Below the pieces are notes generated by a model, which saw only the letters and a program-made list of their open reading frames with translations, made no database searches and was not told the origin of the DNA. The position numbers and the translations under genes are program-made. A stretch of 64,000 nucleotides of DNA from NCBI RefSeq assembly GCF_003228315.1, contig NZ_CP029693.1:4577501-4641500 (forward strand), given 5' to 3'. The DNA comes from Pseudomonas putida. Lineage in GTDB: Bacteria; Pseudomonadota; Gammaproteobacteria; Pseudomonadales; Pseudomonadaceae. The first letter of the stretch is position 1. Each line of letters opens with the position of its first letter. This document shows positions 21,864 through 30,753 of this stretch, piece after piece.

Positions 21864-23780
21864 TCAAACCTTGAACCGCCCCACCAGCATCTGCAAATGC
21901 GTCCCCAACCGCGCCAGCTCCACGCTGGACGCTGCGGTTTCCTCACTCGCCGCCGACGTCTGATCCGACACGTCCCGCACATTCAGCACGCTACGGTTGA
22001 TCTCTTCGGCCACGGCGCTTTGCTGCTCGGCTGCGGCGGCGATCTGCTGGTTCATGGCCTGGATCGCCGAGACGGTGCGGGTGATGCTTTCCAGTGAGCC
22101 GCCGGCGCGGCGAGTCAGTTCGACGCTGCTGTCGGTCAGGCTGCGGCTGTTGTCCATGATGGTCGACACTTGTTGTGTGCCGTTTTGCAGGCCGACGATC
22201 AGTTCCTCGATCTCTTCGGTGGACTTCTGGGTGCGCTGGGCCAGGCTGCGCACTTCGTCGGCGACCACGGCAAAGCCACGACCGGCCTCACCGGCACGCG
22301 CGGCTTCGATGGCAGCGTTGAGCGCCAGCAGGTTGGTTTGCTGGGCTACGGACTTGATCACATCGAGGACGCTGCCGATCTTGTCGCTTTCACGCTTGAG
22401 TTCGCCCATCGCCTCGGTGGAATGTCCCACTTCCAGGGCCAGGCGTTCGATCTGGGCGATGGCTTCTCCAACTACCTTGTCACCTTCGCGGGCCTGCTGG
22501 TCGGCGGCAACGGCGGCCTCGGAGGCTTCCTCGGCGTTGCGCGCGACTTCCTGCACGGTGGCCGTCATTTCGTTCATGGCGGTGGCCACCTGATCGGTTT
22601 CGACCTTCTGGCTGTTAACCCCGGCGCTGGTCTGCTCGGTGACCGCCGACAGTTCTTCGGCGGCGCTGGCGATCTGTGTCACGCCATCGCTGATGCCGCC
22701 GATCAATTCGCGCAGGCCCTGGGTCATGCCTTGAATGGAGCGCTGCAGCTGGCCCAGTTCGTCCTGGCGTTTGGAAACAAGGTTGTGGGTGAGGTCGCCG
22801 GCGGCAATGCGTTCGGCCACTTTGAGGGTCTGGTTCAGCGGAATCACGATCTGCCGGGTGATGGCCCAGGCGGCGAACAGGCCGAATACCAGCGCCAGAA
22901 CGGTGGCCAGCAACAGCATGTTCTTGGCGTGTGCCACGTCGATGTCGCGCTTGTTGGTTTGCGAGGTGGTGAGCGCCTTGCTGACATCCAGCAGGATTTC
23001 GCCCTGGGCCGCCATGTGTTTCAGCGCTTCGGTGCTGGCGGCCTGGGAATCACGGTACTGGCTGACGGCGGCGCGATAGGCCTTGAGCGAGTCGGTCGCC
23101 TGCTGCAGGTTGGCGATGTGCTGCTCCGGCAGTTTCGATGGCAGGCTGTCGAGGTATTTGAGCGCATTGTCGATGGCGTCCAGCGCCGGCTGCTCGGCCT
23201 CGGTTTTACCGCTGTAGGTGTAACCACGCACCTGGAAGCGCGCTTGCTGGATCAGTTTGCTCAGGTCGATCACGCTGTTGAATTGCACAACGCTGTCGCC
23301 TTGCAGCATGGACTTCTCAACCTCGGAAACCTTGGCGACGGCATTGTCAGCGGTCGCGCCGAGCTTGCTGCGGGCGTCTTCGCGGTTGACTGCGGCCTGG
23401 GTCATGGCGGCGAAGGCCTGTTTGTACTGACCGACGGCGGCCATTTGCTGATCGATCATCGCGATGTCGGCGGGTTGTTCGATCAGCTTGCGCGCGGCCT
23501 GCAGGTTGCTGTCGAGCTTGCCGAGCATGTCGTTGACGGCGCCCGGGCCTTGTTCGCCGCGACGCATTTCATAGTCCAGGCGGGCAATGCGCAGGTCCTT
23601 GGTCATCCCGTTGATGTCGGAAATGAGCCCCAGTTTGTCGCCACGATTGCTGACTTCGCTCAGGCCGTTCCAGCCCGTGACGGTGATCAACAAAGTCAGC
23701 AGCAACACAAGCCCGAAACCGACACCCAGCTTGCGATTGACGCTTACGTTCCCCAGCTTATCGGCCATCCATTGGTACAT
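21864..23780 (-). CDS. Methyl-accepting chemotaxis protein with a large helical sensor domain
   Basis: A 638-residue transmembrane chemoreceptor. TM1 is at about 19-36, a periplasmic sensor of about 250 residues at 37-286, TM2 at about 287-307, then HAMP and the cytoplasmic signalling coiled coil with the hairpin tip EAARAGEAGRGFAVVADEVR. Glu/Gln-rich methylation regions flank the tip. The sensor is all-helical and about 250 residues, the size of the helical bimodular (HBM) domain of P. putida McpS, which binds TCA-cycle acids, rather than the 150-residue four-helix bundle. Ligand unknown. ATG 23780 follows GGGAGAG on the minus strand; a start seven codons upstream lacks support. No C-terminal CheR-binding pentapeptide is evident (ends GRFKV). 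Confidence 0.92.
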   Translation of the reverse strand: MYQWMADKLGNVSVNRKLGVGFGLVLLLTLLITVTGWNGLSEVSNRGDKLGLISDINGMTKDLRIARLDYEMRRGEQGPGAVNDMLGKLDSNLQAARKLIEQPADIAMIDQQMAAVGQYKQAFAAMTQAAVNREDARSKLGATADNAVAKVSEVEKSMLQGDSVVQFNSVIDLSKLIQQARFQVRGYTYSGKTEAEQPALDAIDNALKYLDSLPSKLPEQHIANLQQATDSLKAYRAAVSQYRDSQAASTEALKHMAAQGEILLDVSKALTTSQTNKRDIDVAHAKNMLLLATVLALVFGLFAAWAITRQIVIPLNQTLKVAERIAAGDLTHNLVSKRQDELGQLQRSIQGMTQGLRELIGGISDGVTQIASAAEELSAVTEQTSAGVNSQKVETDQVATAMNEMTATVQEVARNAEEASEAAVAADQQAREGDKVVGEAIAQIERLALEVGHSTEAMGELKRESDKIGSVLDVIKSVAQQTNLLALNAAIEAARAGEAGRGFAVVADEVRSLAQRTQKSTEEIEELIVGLQNGTQQVSTIMDNSRSLTDSSVELTRRAGGSLESITRTVSAIQAMNQQIAAAAEQQSAVAEEINRSVLNVRDVSDQTSAASEETAASSVELARLGTHLQMLVGRFKV

Positions 23781-23894
23781 GGTGTAACTCTCCCGGGCCA
23801 CATTGGTTTATTGGGGGGTATATCGGCAGGAGATGGGGGTTCTGTAGGCGGCATCCGATGGACGGAGCGTTGTGAATGATGACTTGTTGATGGC

Positions 23895-23986
23895 CTGTGG
23901 GAGCGAGCCTGCTCGCGATGGCGGCGTGTCAGCCAACTTATGCATTGACTGACTCACCGCTATCGCGAGCAAGCTCGCTCCCACAG
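23895..23986. repeat. REPIN-like inverted REP pair
   Basis: CTGTGGGAGCGAGCCTGCTC and inverted arm AGCAAGCTCGCTCCCACAG (imperfect cores) lie in the MCP-rsmE gap. Confidence 0.88.
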
Positions 23987-24012
23987 GTTTTGAGGCAACA
24001 GATAAAACGGAA

Positions 24013-24720
24013 TTAGAAGAGGCGTGCCAGCAGGGCGGTAACGGCGGTTTCCACGCGCAGGATGCGCTCGCCCAGTTGCACCGGTTGCAGGCCGGATTTG
24101 CCGAGCAGGTCGATTTCGTAGGGAATCCAGCCGCCCTCGGGGCCGATGGCCAGGGTTACCGGTTCGCTCAGGGCGCGTGGGCAGGGCGGGTAGTTGCCCG
24201 GATGGCCGACCAGGCCGAGGGTGCCTTCGCTGATGGCCGGCAGGCGGTCTTCCACGAACGGCTTGAAGCGCTTCTCGATAGTGACTTCAGGCAGCACACT
24301 GTCCCGGGCCTGTTCGAGGCCGAGGATCAACTGCTCGCGAATGGCTTCAGGCTCCAGGAACGGGGTCTGCCAGAAGCTCTTCTCGACGCGATAGCTGTTC
24401 ACCAGCACGACACGCGGCACTCCCATGGCGGCGACGGTCTGAAACACCCTGCGCAGCATTTTGGGGCGTGGCAGGGCCAATACCAGGGTCAGTGGCAGCT
24501 TGGCGGGTGGTGGCTGGTCGAGGGTGACGCGCAATTCCGCTTCAGCGGCGTCCAGGCGCAGCACTTCTGCCGAGCCCATCAGGCCGCCAATGCGGCCGAC
24601 GCGCATGCTGTCGCCGACTTCACAGCGATGGACTTCCTGCATGTGGGTCAGCCGGCGATCACGCAGGATCACCCGGTCGGCTGCAATGAAGTCGGCCTCC
24701 TCGAGGAGCAGCAGGTTCAC
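24013..24720 (-). CDS. rsmE: 16S rRNA (uracil1498-N3)-methyltransferase
   Basis: A 235-residue SPOUT-class methyltransferase that methylates U1498 of 16S rRNA in the assembled 30S subunit. An N-terminal PUA-like domain (HMQEVHRCEVGDSMRVG) is followed by the knot domain with LALPRPKMLRRVFQTVAAMG, the LVNSYRVEKSFW segment and the SAM-binding AIGPEGGWIPYE. The GTG start overlaps the tatC stop by 4 nt, so it is the last gene of the tatABC transcript. Confidence 0.95.
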   Translation of the reverse strand: MNLLLLEEADFIAADRVILRDRRLTHMQEVHRCEVGDSMRVGRIGGLMGSAEVLRLDAAEAELRVTLDQPPPAKLPLTLVLALPRPKMLRRVFQTVAAMGVPRVVLVNSYRVEKSFWQTPFLEPEAIREQLILGLEQARDSVLPEVTIEKRFKPFVEDRLPAISEGTLGLVGHPGNYPPCPRALSEPVTLAIGPEGGWIPYEIDLLGKSGLQPVQLGERILRVETAVTALLARLF

Positions 24721-25511
24721 GCTTGGGTCGCTGGCGGCTGGTCGTTGTGGTCGTCAGCCGGCTGATCGTCCGGGTGTTCGCCGCGTTTGCTGACCAGGCC
24801 GCCAAACAGCACGCCGATCTCGAACAGCAGCCACATCGGTACCGCCAGCAGGGTTTGCGAGAAGATGTCCGGCGGGGTCAGGATCATGCCGACCACGAAG
24901 CAGCCGATGATCACGTACGGGCGGATTTTCTTCAGGTATTTGACGTCGACCACGCCGATCCACACCAGCAGCACCACGGCCACCGGGATCTCGAACGCCA
25001 CGCCGAAGGCGAAGAACAGCGTCATGACGAAATCGAGGTAGCTGGTGATGTCGGTCATCATTTCCACGCCGGCCGGGGTGGCGGAGGCGAAGAACTTGAA
25101 GATCAGCGGGAACACCAGGAAGTAGGCGAAGGCCATGCCGGCGTAGAACAGCAGGATGCTCGATACCAGCAAAGGCACGGCGATGCGTTTTTCATGCTTG
25201 TACAGGCCTGGCGCGATGAAGCCCCAGATCTGGTGCAGGATCACCGGGATCGCCAGGAACAGCGAGACCATCATCGTCAGCTTCAGGGGCGTCAGGAACG
25301 GCGACGACACGTCGGTGGCGATCATCGTCGCACCCGCCGGCAGGTATTGGCGCAGCGGCGTGGAGACGAAGGTGTAGATCTGCTGGGTGAAGGCGAACAA
25401 CCCGGCGAAGATGATGAACACCGCCGCTACGCAGCGCAGCAGGCGGGTACGCAACTCGGTGAGATGCGAAACCAGCGGCATGTGCTGGTCGTTTTCAGGG
25501 AGATCGCTCAT
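24717..25511 (-). CDS. tatC: Sec-independent protein translocase TatC
   Basis: A 264-residue six-helix membrane protein forming the core of the Tat receptor complex that recognises twin-arginine signal peptides. Visible signatures: HLTELRTRLLRC near the N-terminus, FLTPLKLTMMVSLFLAIPVILHQIWGFIAPGLYKHEK (conserved PVILYQ-type region, with the Phe/Glu recognition area), and FGVAFEIPVAVVLLVW. The charged tail after residue 240 is not conserved. 4-nt overlaps join it to tatB upstream and rsmE downstream. Confidence 0.96.
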   Translation of the reverse strand: MSDLPENDQHMPLVSHLTELRTRLLRCVAAVFIIFAGLFAFTQQIYTFVSTPLRQYLPAGATMIATDVSSPFLTPLKLTMMVSLFLAIPVILHQIWGFIAPGLYKHEKRIAVPLLVSSILLFYAGMAFAYFLVFPLIFKFFASATPAGVEMMTDITSYLDFVMTLFFAFGVAFEIPVAVVLLVWIGVVDVKYLKKIRPYVIIGCFVVGMILTPPDIFSQTLLAVPMWLLFEIGVLFGGLVSKRGEHPDDQPADDHNDQPPATQA

Positions 25512-25948
25512 GGGGCTCGCGGCGGCAGTGTGGGGTCATGAGGGGCTGGCGCAACGGGCGCAGCCGCAGGTGTGACAGGTTCAGCCGGTGTCGCTGCAAC
25601 GACGGGTGCAGGTTCTGGCGTTGCTGCAGGTGTGGCGACGCTCGCGGCGGGAGCCTGGATCGTCTGCTCTCCCACATGTTCCACCGGCGTCGGCTCCTGC
25701 TGAGTTGGCGTGAAGATTTTCCGCGCCTCCTGCTCCAGCGACAGAATGTGTTCGTTGTGCAGTTGCCGACGAATTTCGTCGGCACCGATTTCACGCTCAA
25801 CTTCCTGTTTGATCGCATTGAAGCTGCGCTTCAGGCGCCCGACCCACAGGCCGGCGGTGCGTGCAGCATGCGGCAGGCGCTCGGGGCCCAGCACCAGCAG
25901 GGCTACGAGGCCAACGAGCAGCAGTTCAGAGAAGCTGATACCAAACAT
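25508..25948 (-). CDS. tatB: Sec-independent protein translocase TatB
   Basis: 146 residues: a short N-terminal TM helix (FGISFSELLLVGLVALLVLGPERLP), the conserved Pro-hinge, an amphipathic helix, then a long Ala/Pro/Val-rich disordered tail (from about 85) that varies between species. It acts with TatC in recognising Tat substrates. It lies 10 nt downstream of tatA and overlaps tatC by 4 nt. Confidence 0.95.
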   Translation of the reverse strand: MFGISFSELLLVGLVALLVLGPERLPHAARTAGLWVGRLKRSFNAIKQEVEREIGADEIRRQLHNEHILSLEQEARKIFTPTQQEPTPVEHVGEQTIQAPAASVATPAATPEPAPVVAATPAEPVTPAAAPVAPAPHDPTLPPRAP

Positions 25949-25958
25949 TAGTCAGTGC

Positions 25959-26237
25959 TCACACGTCTTTGCGGATCGGCTCTTCGACTTTCTGCGCCTG
26001 CACGTCGATGGTGTGCGGCTGGTTCACGGACTGTGTGGCTTGTGGCTGAACAGGCGGAACCGGTTGGGCCGGGGTCGCGTTTGGATCGGCCGGTTTTTCG
26101 TCGTCGTTCATGGCCTTGCGAAAGCCCTTGATCGATTCGCCGACGTCGGTGCCGAGGTTTTTCAGTTTCTTGGTACCGAATACCAGTACGACAACCACCA
26201 GGATGACGATCCAGTGTTTCCAGTCAAAAATGCCCAT
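25959..26237 (-). CDS. tatA: Sec-independent protein translocase TatA
   Basis: 92 residues, first gene of the tat operon. An N-terminal TM helix (WKHWIVILVVVVLVFGTKKL) with the FG-TKKL hinge is followed by an amphipathic helix (LGTDVGESIKGFRKAMND) and a Pro/Gln tail. It forms the transport pore oligomer. A clear GGAG ribosome site precedes the ATG. It starts 25 nt after hisE on the same strand, so the tat genes may be cotranscribed with hisIE. Confidence 0.95.
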   Translation of the reverse strand: MGIFDWKHWIVILVVVVLVFGTKKLKNLGTDVGESIKGFRKAMNDDEKPADPNATPAQPVPPVQPQATQSVNQPHTIDVQAQKVEEPIRKDV

Positions 26238-26262
26238 GGTGCTGCTCCTCTCTAATAATTGT

Positions 26263-26595
26263 TCAGTTGGCCGGACGCGAGGCTTTCTCTACATGTCCGG
26301 AGAGACCGAAGCGACGGTCCAGTTCATCGAGTACAGCCTGTGGATGCTGCCCCAATTGGGCGAGCATGACCATGCTGTGGAACCACAAATCGGCGGTTTC
26401 GTAGATCACATCGCTGCAGTCGCCACTGACGGCGGCGTCCTTGGCGGCAATGATGGTTTCGACCGACTCTTCGCCGACTTTTTCCAGAATCTTGTTCAAG
26501 CCCTTGTGGTACAGGCTGGCGACATACGAGCTGTCGGCGGCGGCGCCTTTGCGCTCTTCCAGTACCTGGGCCAGACGGTTCAACGTGTCACTCAT
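26263..26595 (-). CDS. hisE: Phosphoribosyl-ATP pyrophosphatase
   Basis: A 110-residue all-alpha MazG-like protein, second step of histidine biosynthesis (PR-ATP to PR-AMP + PPi). Motifs: LNRLAQVLEERK, KILEKVGEESVETIIAAKD with the Mg-binding E..EE..E pattern, and DVIYETADLWFHSMVML. It is separate from HisI here, unlike the fused HisIE of enterics. The hisI stop overlaps its start by 8 nt. Confidence 0.96.
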   Translation of the reverse strand: MSDTLNRLAQVLEERKGAAADSSYVASLYHKGLNKILEKVGEESVETIIAAKDAAVSGDCSDVIYETADLWFHSMVMLAQLGQHPQAVLDELDRRFGLSGHVEKASRPAN

Positions 26596-26989
26596 GTGTG
26601 TGTCCTGCGGAGTAGATGGCGTGCGGGTCTTTGAGGACCGGATCGACGGTTTTCCAGTCGCCGTTCTCGAAGACGCGGTAGAAGCAGCTCTGACGGCCGG
26701 TATGGCAGGCGATGTCGCCGATCTGCTCGACCATCAGGATGATGACGTCGGCATCGCAATCCAGGCGCATCTCATGCAGGGTTTGCACGTGGCCGGACTC
26801 TTCGCCCTTGCGCCACAGCTTGCCACGGGAGCGCGACCAGTAGATGGCGCGGTTTTCGGCGGCGGTCAGTTCCAGCGCTTCACGGTTCATCCAGGCCATC
26901 ATCAGGACGCGCCCGGTCTTGTGATCCTGGGCAATTGCCGGCACCAGGCCATCGGCGTCCCACTTGATCTCGTCCAGCCAGTTTTTCAT
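26588..26989 (-). CDS. hisI: Phosphoribosyl-AMP cyclohydrolase
   Basis: 133 residues; opens the adenine ring of PR-AMP, third step of histidine biosynthesis. Zinc-site residues are in CDADVIILMVEQ and ACHTGRQSCFYR, and the segment VLMMAWMNREAL is typical. ATG 26989 with GGAG upstream is preferred; an upstream in-frame ATG would add 15 non-conserved residues. Hairpin GCTCGAC/GTCGAGC lies between ubiB and this gene. Confidence 0.95.
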   Translation of the reverse strand: MKNWLDEIKWDADGLVPAIAQDHKTGRVLMMAWMNREALELTAAENRAIYWSRSRGKLWRKGEESGHVQTLHEMRLDCDADVIILMVEQIGDIACHTGRQSCFYRVFENGDWKTVDPVLKDPHAIYSAGHTHE

Positions 26990-27007
26990 CTTTGACTCCG
27001 ACAGCGG

Positions 27008-27030
27008 GCTCGACACTTCATTAGTCGAGC
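27008..27030. promoter_or_regulatory. Hairpin between ubiB and hisI
   Basis: GCTCGAC and GTCGAGC form a perfect 7-bp stem around a 9-nt loop. No T-run follows on either strand, so it is not a standard terminator; it could be an mRNA processing or stability element. Confidence 0.4.
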
Positions 27031-27070
27031 TCAAGCGTTCAAACAGTGTGCCAGTCGTTCACACAACTGG

Positions 27071-28675
27071 CTATCGGCGCACGACCAGATACAAGCCGAC
27101 GGCCATCATGATTCCAGCGGGCCAATAAGCCAACTGATTCAGCGGCCCCCCGGCGGCGAGGATGGCGCCACCGGCCAGATGGGCGGTTCCCAGCAGGCGC
27201 AGGAACCAGTCGTCGCGGCGGCGGTGCCAGGGTGGCGGCGGGTCGCTGGCGTGAGGCTGGGACAGGCGCTCGAGCAGGTCGCGGGTCATGTTGGCCAGGT
27301 GCGGGATCTGTTCGATCTGGCTCTGCACGTTGCCGAACAGGGCCTTGGGGCTGACACGCTCGCGCATCCAGCGCTCGAGGAACGGTTGTGCGGTGTTCCA
27401 CAGGTCGAGGTCCGGGTACAACTGGCGGCCCAGGCCTTCGATGTTCAGCAGGGTTTTCTGCAACAGCACCAGCTGCGGCTGCACTTCCATGTTGAAGCGG
27501 CGCGCGGTCTGGAACAGGCGCATCAGCACCTGGCCGAAGGAAATGTCCTTCAACGGCTTTTCGAAGATCGGCTCGCACACGGTACGGATCGCCGCTTCGA
27601 ATTCATTGAGTTTGGTTTCCGCCGGCACCCAGCCCGAATCGATGTGCAACTGTGCCACGCGGCGGTAGTCGCGCTTGAAGAAGGCGAACAGGTTGCGTGC
27701 CAGATAGTCCTGGTCTTCCGGGGTCAGGCTGCCGACGATGCCGCAGTCGATCGCGATGTACTGCGGGCTCCACGGGCTCACGGTGCTGACGAAAATGTTG
27801 CCGGGGTGCATGTCGGCATGGAAGAAACTGTCGCGGAACACCTGGGTGAAGAAGATCTCCACGCCGCGCTCGGCGAGCATTTTCATGTCGGTGCGCTGGT
27901 CGGCCAGGGTGGCCAGGTCGGTCACCTGAATGCCGTAGATGCGTTCCATCACCAGCACTTTCGGCCGGCACCAATCCCAATAGACCTGCGGCACGTAAAG
28001 CAGCGGCGAGCCTTCGAAATTGCGCTTGAGCTGGCTGGCGTTGGCCGCCTCGCGCAGCAGGTCGAGTTCGTCGTAGATGGTTTTTTCGTAGTCGCTGACC
28101 ACGTCCACCGGGTGCAGCAAACGCGCATCGGCCGAGACCTTTTCGGCGGCGCGGGCGAGGATAAACAGCCACGCCAGATCCTGCTTGATCACTGGCTTGA
28201 GACCCGGGCGGATCACCTTGACCACGACTTCTTCACCGGTTTTCAACTGCGCGGCATGCACCTGCGCCACCGAGGCCGAGGCCAGGGGTTCGACGTCGAA
28301 ACGGCTGAACACTTCGCTGATCTTCTTGCCGAGCTGGTCTTCGATCAGCTTGACCGACACCTTCGAATCGAACGGCGGCACGCGGTCCTGCAACTTCATC
28401 AGCTCGTCGGCGATGTCTTCGGGCAGCAGATCGCGGCGGGTGGACAGGATCTGCCCGAACTTGATGAAAATCGGTCCCAGATCCTGCAACGCCAGGCGCA
28501 AGCGTGCGCCACGGCTCAGGTCCAGGGTCTTGCGCGGGAACCAGCGCCACGGCAAGGCGTAGCGCAGCACCAGCAGGAACCAGGGCAGCGGCAGGTCGAA
28601 CAGCAGGTCATCAAGGCGGTAGCGGATCACGACGCGCTGGATGCGCAACAGACGGCGGACGGCAAGCAGCTTCAT
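27071..28675 (-). CDS. ubiB: Ubiquinone biosynthesis accessory kinase-like protein UbiB
   Basis: A 534-residue ADCK/COQ8-family atypical kinase-like ATPase that supports ubiquinone synthesis. The family KxGQ motif appears as FIKFGQILSTR at about residue 75, the Ala-rich nucleotide loop as LASASVAQVHAA, plus VKVIRPG, HADMHPGNIF and the metal-binding CGIVG. Two hydrophobic C-terminal helices (about 495-530) anchor it in the membrane. The start overlaps the ubiJ stop by 4 nt; ubiE-ubiJ-ubiB form one minus-strand operon. Confidence 0.96.
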   Translation of the reverse strand: MKLLAVRRLLRIQRVVIRYRLDDLLFDLPLPWFLLVLRYALPWRWFPRKTLDLSRGARLRLALQDLGPIFIKFGQILSTRRDLLPEDIADELMKLQDRVPPFDSKVSVKLIEDQLGKKISEVFSRFDVEPLASASVAQVHAAQLKTGEEVVVKVIRPGLKPVIKQDLAWLFILARAAEKVSADARLLHPVDVVSDYEKTIYDELDLLREAANASQLKRNFEGSPLLYVPQVYWDWCRPKVLVMERIYGIQVTDLATLADQRTDMKMLAERGVEIFFTQVFRDSFFHADMHPGNIFVSTVSPWSPQYIAIDCGIVGSLTPEDQDYLARNLFAFFKRDYRRVAQLHIDSGWVPAETKLNEFEAAIRTVCEPIFEKPLKDISFGQVLMRLFQTARRFNMEVQPQLVLLQKTLLNIEGLGRQLYPDLDLWNTAQPFLERWMRERVSPKALFGNVQSQIEQIPHLANMTRDLLERLSQPHASDPPPPWHRRRDDWFLRLLGTAHLAGGAILAAGGPLNQLAYWPAGIMMAVGLYLVVRR

Positions 28676-29295
28676 GCGTTATCGCTTGGGTCGAGGGATC
28701 GGGAAAGGCGCTCGAAACGCGCCTCGAGTCGTTCCAGATCAAGCTTGATCTGGTCCAGTTCACGGAATCGGGCTTCGGCTTCGCGCTGGCCGACAAGGCT
28801 GCGCGATTCTTCGGCCAGGTATTCGGCGAGGTTCTGGTTGAGGCTGGCAAATCCTTGTTGATACCAGCGCGCGCGGCTGCGCAGGTGGCCACCCACCAAC
28901 TGTGTGGCGACCGGACCGAGCCAGCGCGAGAGTTCGTACTCCCAGTCCAGCTCGAGGTCCTGGAGGATGGCCGCCAGTTCCAGCAGTACGCCGCTGTCGC
29001 CGTCGAGTTCGACTTCGGGGGCATGCAGCACCGAAGTCTTGTCCTTGCTCATCGCCAGTTTCAACAGGCTCGAAGCCGGTGCACGCAGGGTGCAGTCGGC
29101 GCCGGTTTCCCACTGGGAGGCGAGCATCAGGCCTTCATCGCTGGGCAGGATGAACAAGTGCAATGCCGGGCTGCGGCAATCGACGGCAATCACCTTGCCA
29201 GTCAAATGCGCGAGCCGCGGCAGCGCCGTGCTGTCGAGACGTAGCACCCGGTTCAAACCGAGTTCAACGCTGGCGAGCAGTCCGGCGAGCAGCAT
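28672..29295 (-). CDS. ubiJ: Ubiquinone biosynthesis accessory factor UbiJ
   Basis: A 207-residue SCP2-domain lipid-binding protein; UbiJ with UbiK scaffolds the soluble Ubi enzyme complex. An N-terminal SCP2 fold (about 15-120; TGKVIAVDCRSPALHLFILPSDEGL) is followed by a charged helical tail ending in a coiled-coil-like stretch (about 165-205). It overlaps the ubiE stop by one base and ubiB by four. Confidence 0.93.
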   Translation of the reverse strand: MLLAGLLASVELGLNRVLRLDSTALPRLAHLTGKVIAVDCRSPALHLFILPSDEGLMLASQWETGADCTLRAPASSLLKLAMSKDKTSVLHAPEVELDGDSGVLLELAAILQDLELDWEYELSRWLGPVATQLVGGHLRSRARWYQQGFASLNQNLAEYLAEESRSLVGQREAEARFRELDQIKLDLERLEARFERLSRSLDPSDNA

Positions 29296-30065
29296 CAGGG
29301 CTTGATGCCGCGATGCAGGGCGACGATGCCTGCGGTCATGTTGTGATAAGTCACGCGGTCGAATCCGGCTTCGACCATCATCGACTTCAGGGTTTCCTGG
29401 TTCGGGTGCATGCGGATCGATTCGGCCAGGTAGCGATAGCTTTCCGAGTCGTTGGTGATCAGCTTGCCCATCAACGGCATGAAGGCGAACGAGTAGGCGT
29501 CGTAGGCCTTGGACATCAGTGCGTTGGTTGGCTTGGAGAATTCCAGCACCAGCAGGCGGCCGCCGGGCTTGAGTACGCGCAGCATGGAGCGCAGGGCGTC
29601 TTCCTTGTGCGTCACGTTACGCAGGCCGAAAGCGATGGTTACGCAGTCGAAATGGTTGTCCGGGAACGGCAGTTTTTCCGCGTCGGCCTGGACGAATTCG
29701 ACGTTGCCGGCCACACCCAGGTCCAGCAGGCGGTCACGGCCGACCTTGAGCATGGACTCGTTGATGTCGGCCAGCACCACCTGGCCGGTCGGGCCTACCA
29801 GATGCGAGAACTTGCGGGTCAGGTCGCCCGTGCCACCGGCGATGTCGAGCACGCGGTTGCCGGCGCGTACGCCCGACAGTTCGATCGCGAAACGCTTCCA
29901 CAGGCGGTGCATGCCGCCCGACAGGAGGTCGTTCATCAGGTCGTACTTGGCGGCTACCGAGTGGAAAACTTCAGCGACTTTTTCCGCTTTCTGGCTTTCC
30001 GGAACGTTTTTGAAGCCGAAGTGAGTGGTGGGTTCGGCATCGCTGCCTTTGCGCTGATCAGTCAT
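29295..30065 (-). CDS. ubiE: Ubiquinone/menaquinone C-methyltransferase
   Basis: A 256-residue class I SAM-dependent methyltransferase for the C-methylation step of ubiquinone synthesis. Signatures: THFGFKNVPESQKAEKVAEVFHSVA at the start, SAM loop LDIAGGTGDLTRKF, FVQADAEKLPFPDNHFD and the C-terminal region GFDRVTYHNMTAGIVALHRG. ATG 30065 (MTDQRKGSD) gives the standard family N-terminus; longer starts add unrelated residues. It is the first gene of the operon, divergent from the PHA-associated gene at 30232. Confidence 0.96.
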   Translation of the reverse strand: MTDQRKGSDAEPTTHFGFKNVPESQKAEKVAEVFHSVAAKYDLMNDLLSGGMHRLWKRFAIELSGVRAGNRVLDIAGGTGDLTRKFSHLVGPTGQVVLADINESMLKVGRDRLLDLGVAGNVEFVQADAEKLPFPDNHFDCVTIAFGLRNVTHKEDALRSMLRVLKPGGRLLVLEFSKPTNALMSKAYDAYSFAFMPLMGKLITNDSESYRYLAESIRMHPNQETLKSMMVEAGFDRVTYHNMTAGIVALHRGIKP

Positions 30066-30231
30066 ATCGCTGTCACCAAGAGAGAATGCGCGACATTCTA
30101 ATCCCCAAGGGATGCTTTGTCTTGGAATGGCTACAGGTAAGATGGGCAACCCTCGGGACCTTTTGCCGCAGGCGGTCAGGATTCTCCGAGCAACCTTCAA
30201 TGAGCGGCAGTCATAAAACAGGAGTCATTCG

Positions 30232-30507
30232 ATGGCCCATATCAGTGTTGAGCGTGCCCACGGCCTGGGTAAGGAAGCGGCTCGCGAGAAGGCCGACAAG
30301 CTGGCGCAGAAACTGCGCGACCAATATGGCCTGGAGCCGCAATGGTCCGGCGACACCCTGAATCTCAAGCGCTCCGGCGTTAAAGGCGCGGTGCATGTGA
30401 GCGACGATTCGATCCGGGTCGACGTGGAACTGGGCCTGATGATGTCGGCCATGAGTGGCATGATCAAAGCGGAGATCGAGAAGGCGTTGGATAAAGCCCT
30501 CGTCTGA
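30232..30507 (+). CDS. Polyhydroxyalkanoic acid system family protein
   Basis: A 91-residue protein of the PHA_gran_rgn family, encoded next to phasin genes in many pseudomonads; its biochemical role is not established. It is small, charged and helical at both ends, with a central beta segment (LEPQWSGDTLNLKRSG, AVHVSDDSIRVDVEL). A GG-containing leader precedes the ATG. It is followed by a REP pair and then phaI-phaF on the same strand. Confidence 0.88.
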   Translation: MAHISVERAHGLGKEAAREKADKLAQKLRDQYGLEPQWSGDTLNLKRSGVKGAVHVSDDSIRVDVELGLMMSAMSGMIKAEIEKALDKALV

Positions 30508-30530
30508 TTGCTGATTGAAATCACATCCCC

Positions 30531-30622
30531 CTGTAGGAGCGAGCCTGCTCGCGATGACGGCGTGTCAGTCGACATCAATGTTGATAGAACCACCGCTATC
30601 GCGAGCAGGCTCGCTCCCACAG
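30531..30622. repeat. REPIN-like inverted REP pair
   Basis: CTGTAGGAGCGAGCCTGCTC and its inverted copy (CCCACAG end) lie before phaI. The spacer holds GACATCAATGTTGAT, another small inverted segment as in the copy at 12448. Confidence 0.9.
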
Positions 30623-30753
30623 TTTTTGATGTGGCGCATCCAAAGGTTTATGTCAGTTGTTAGGGTGCCGTTTCTAATTTTTCTCCCTACTTTGTGCCAG
30701 AGCCCGACACTTATCCGGGCAGTTCCTCAAACCTTCTGCGCGTGAGGTGGACC

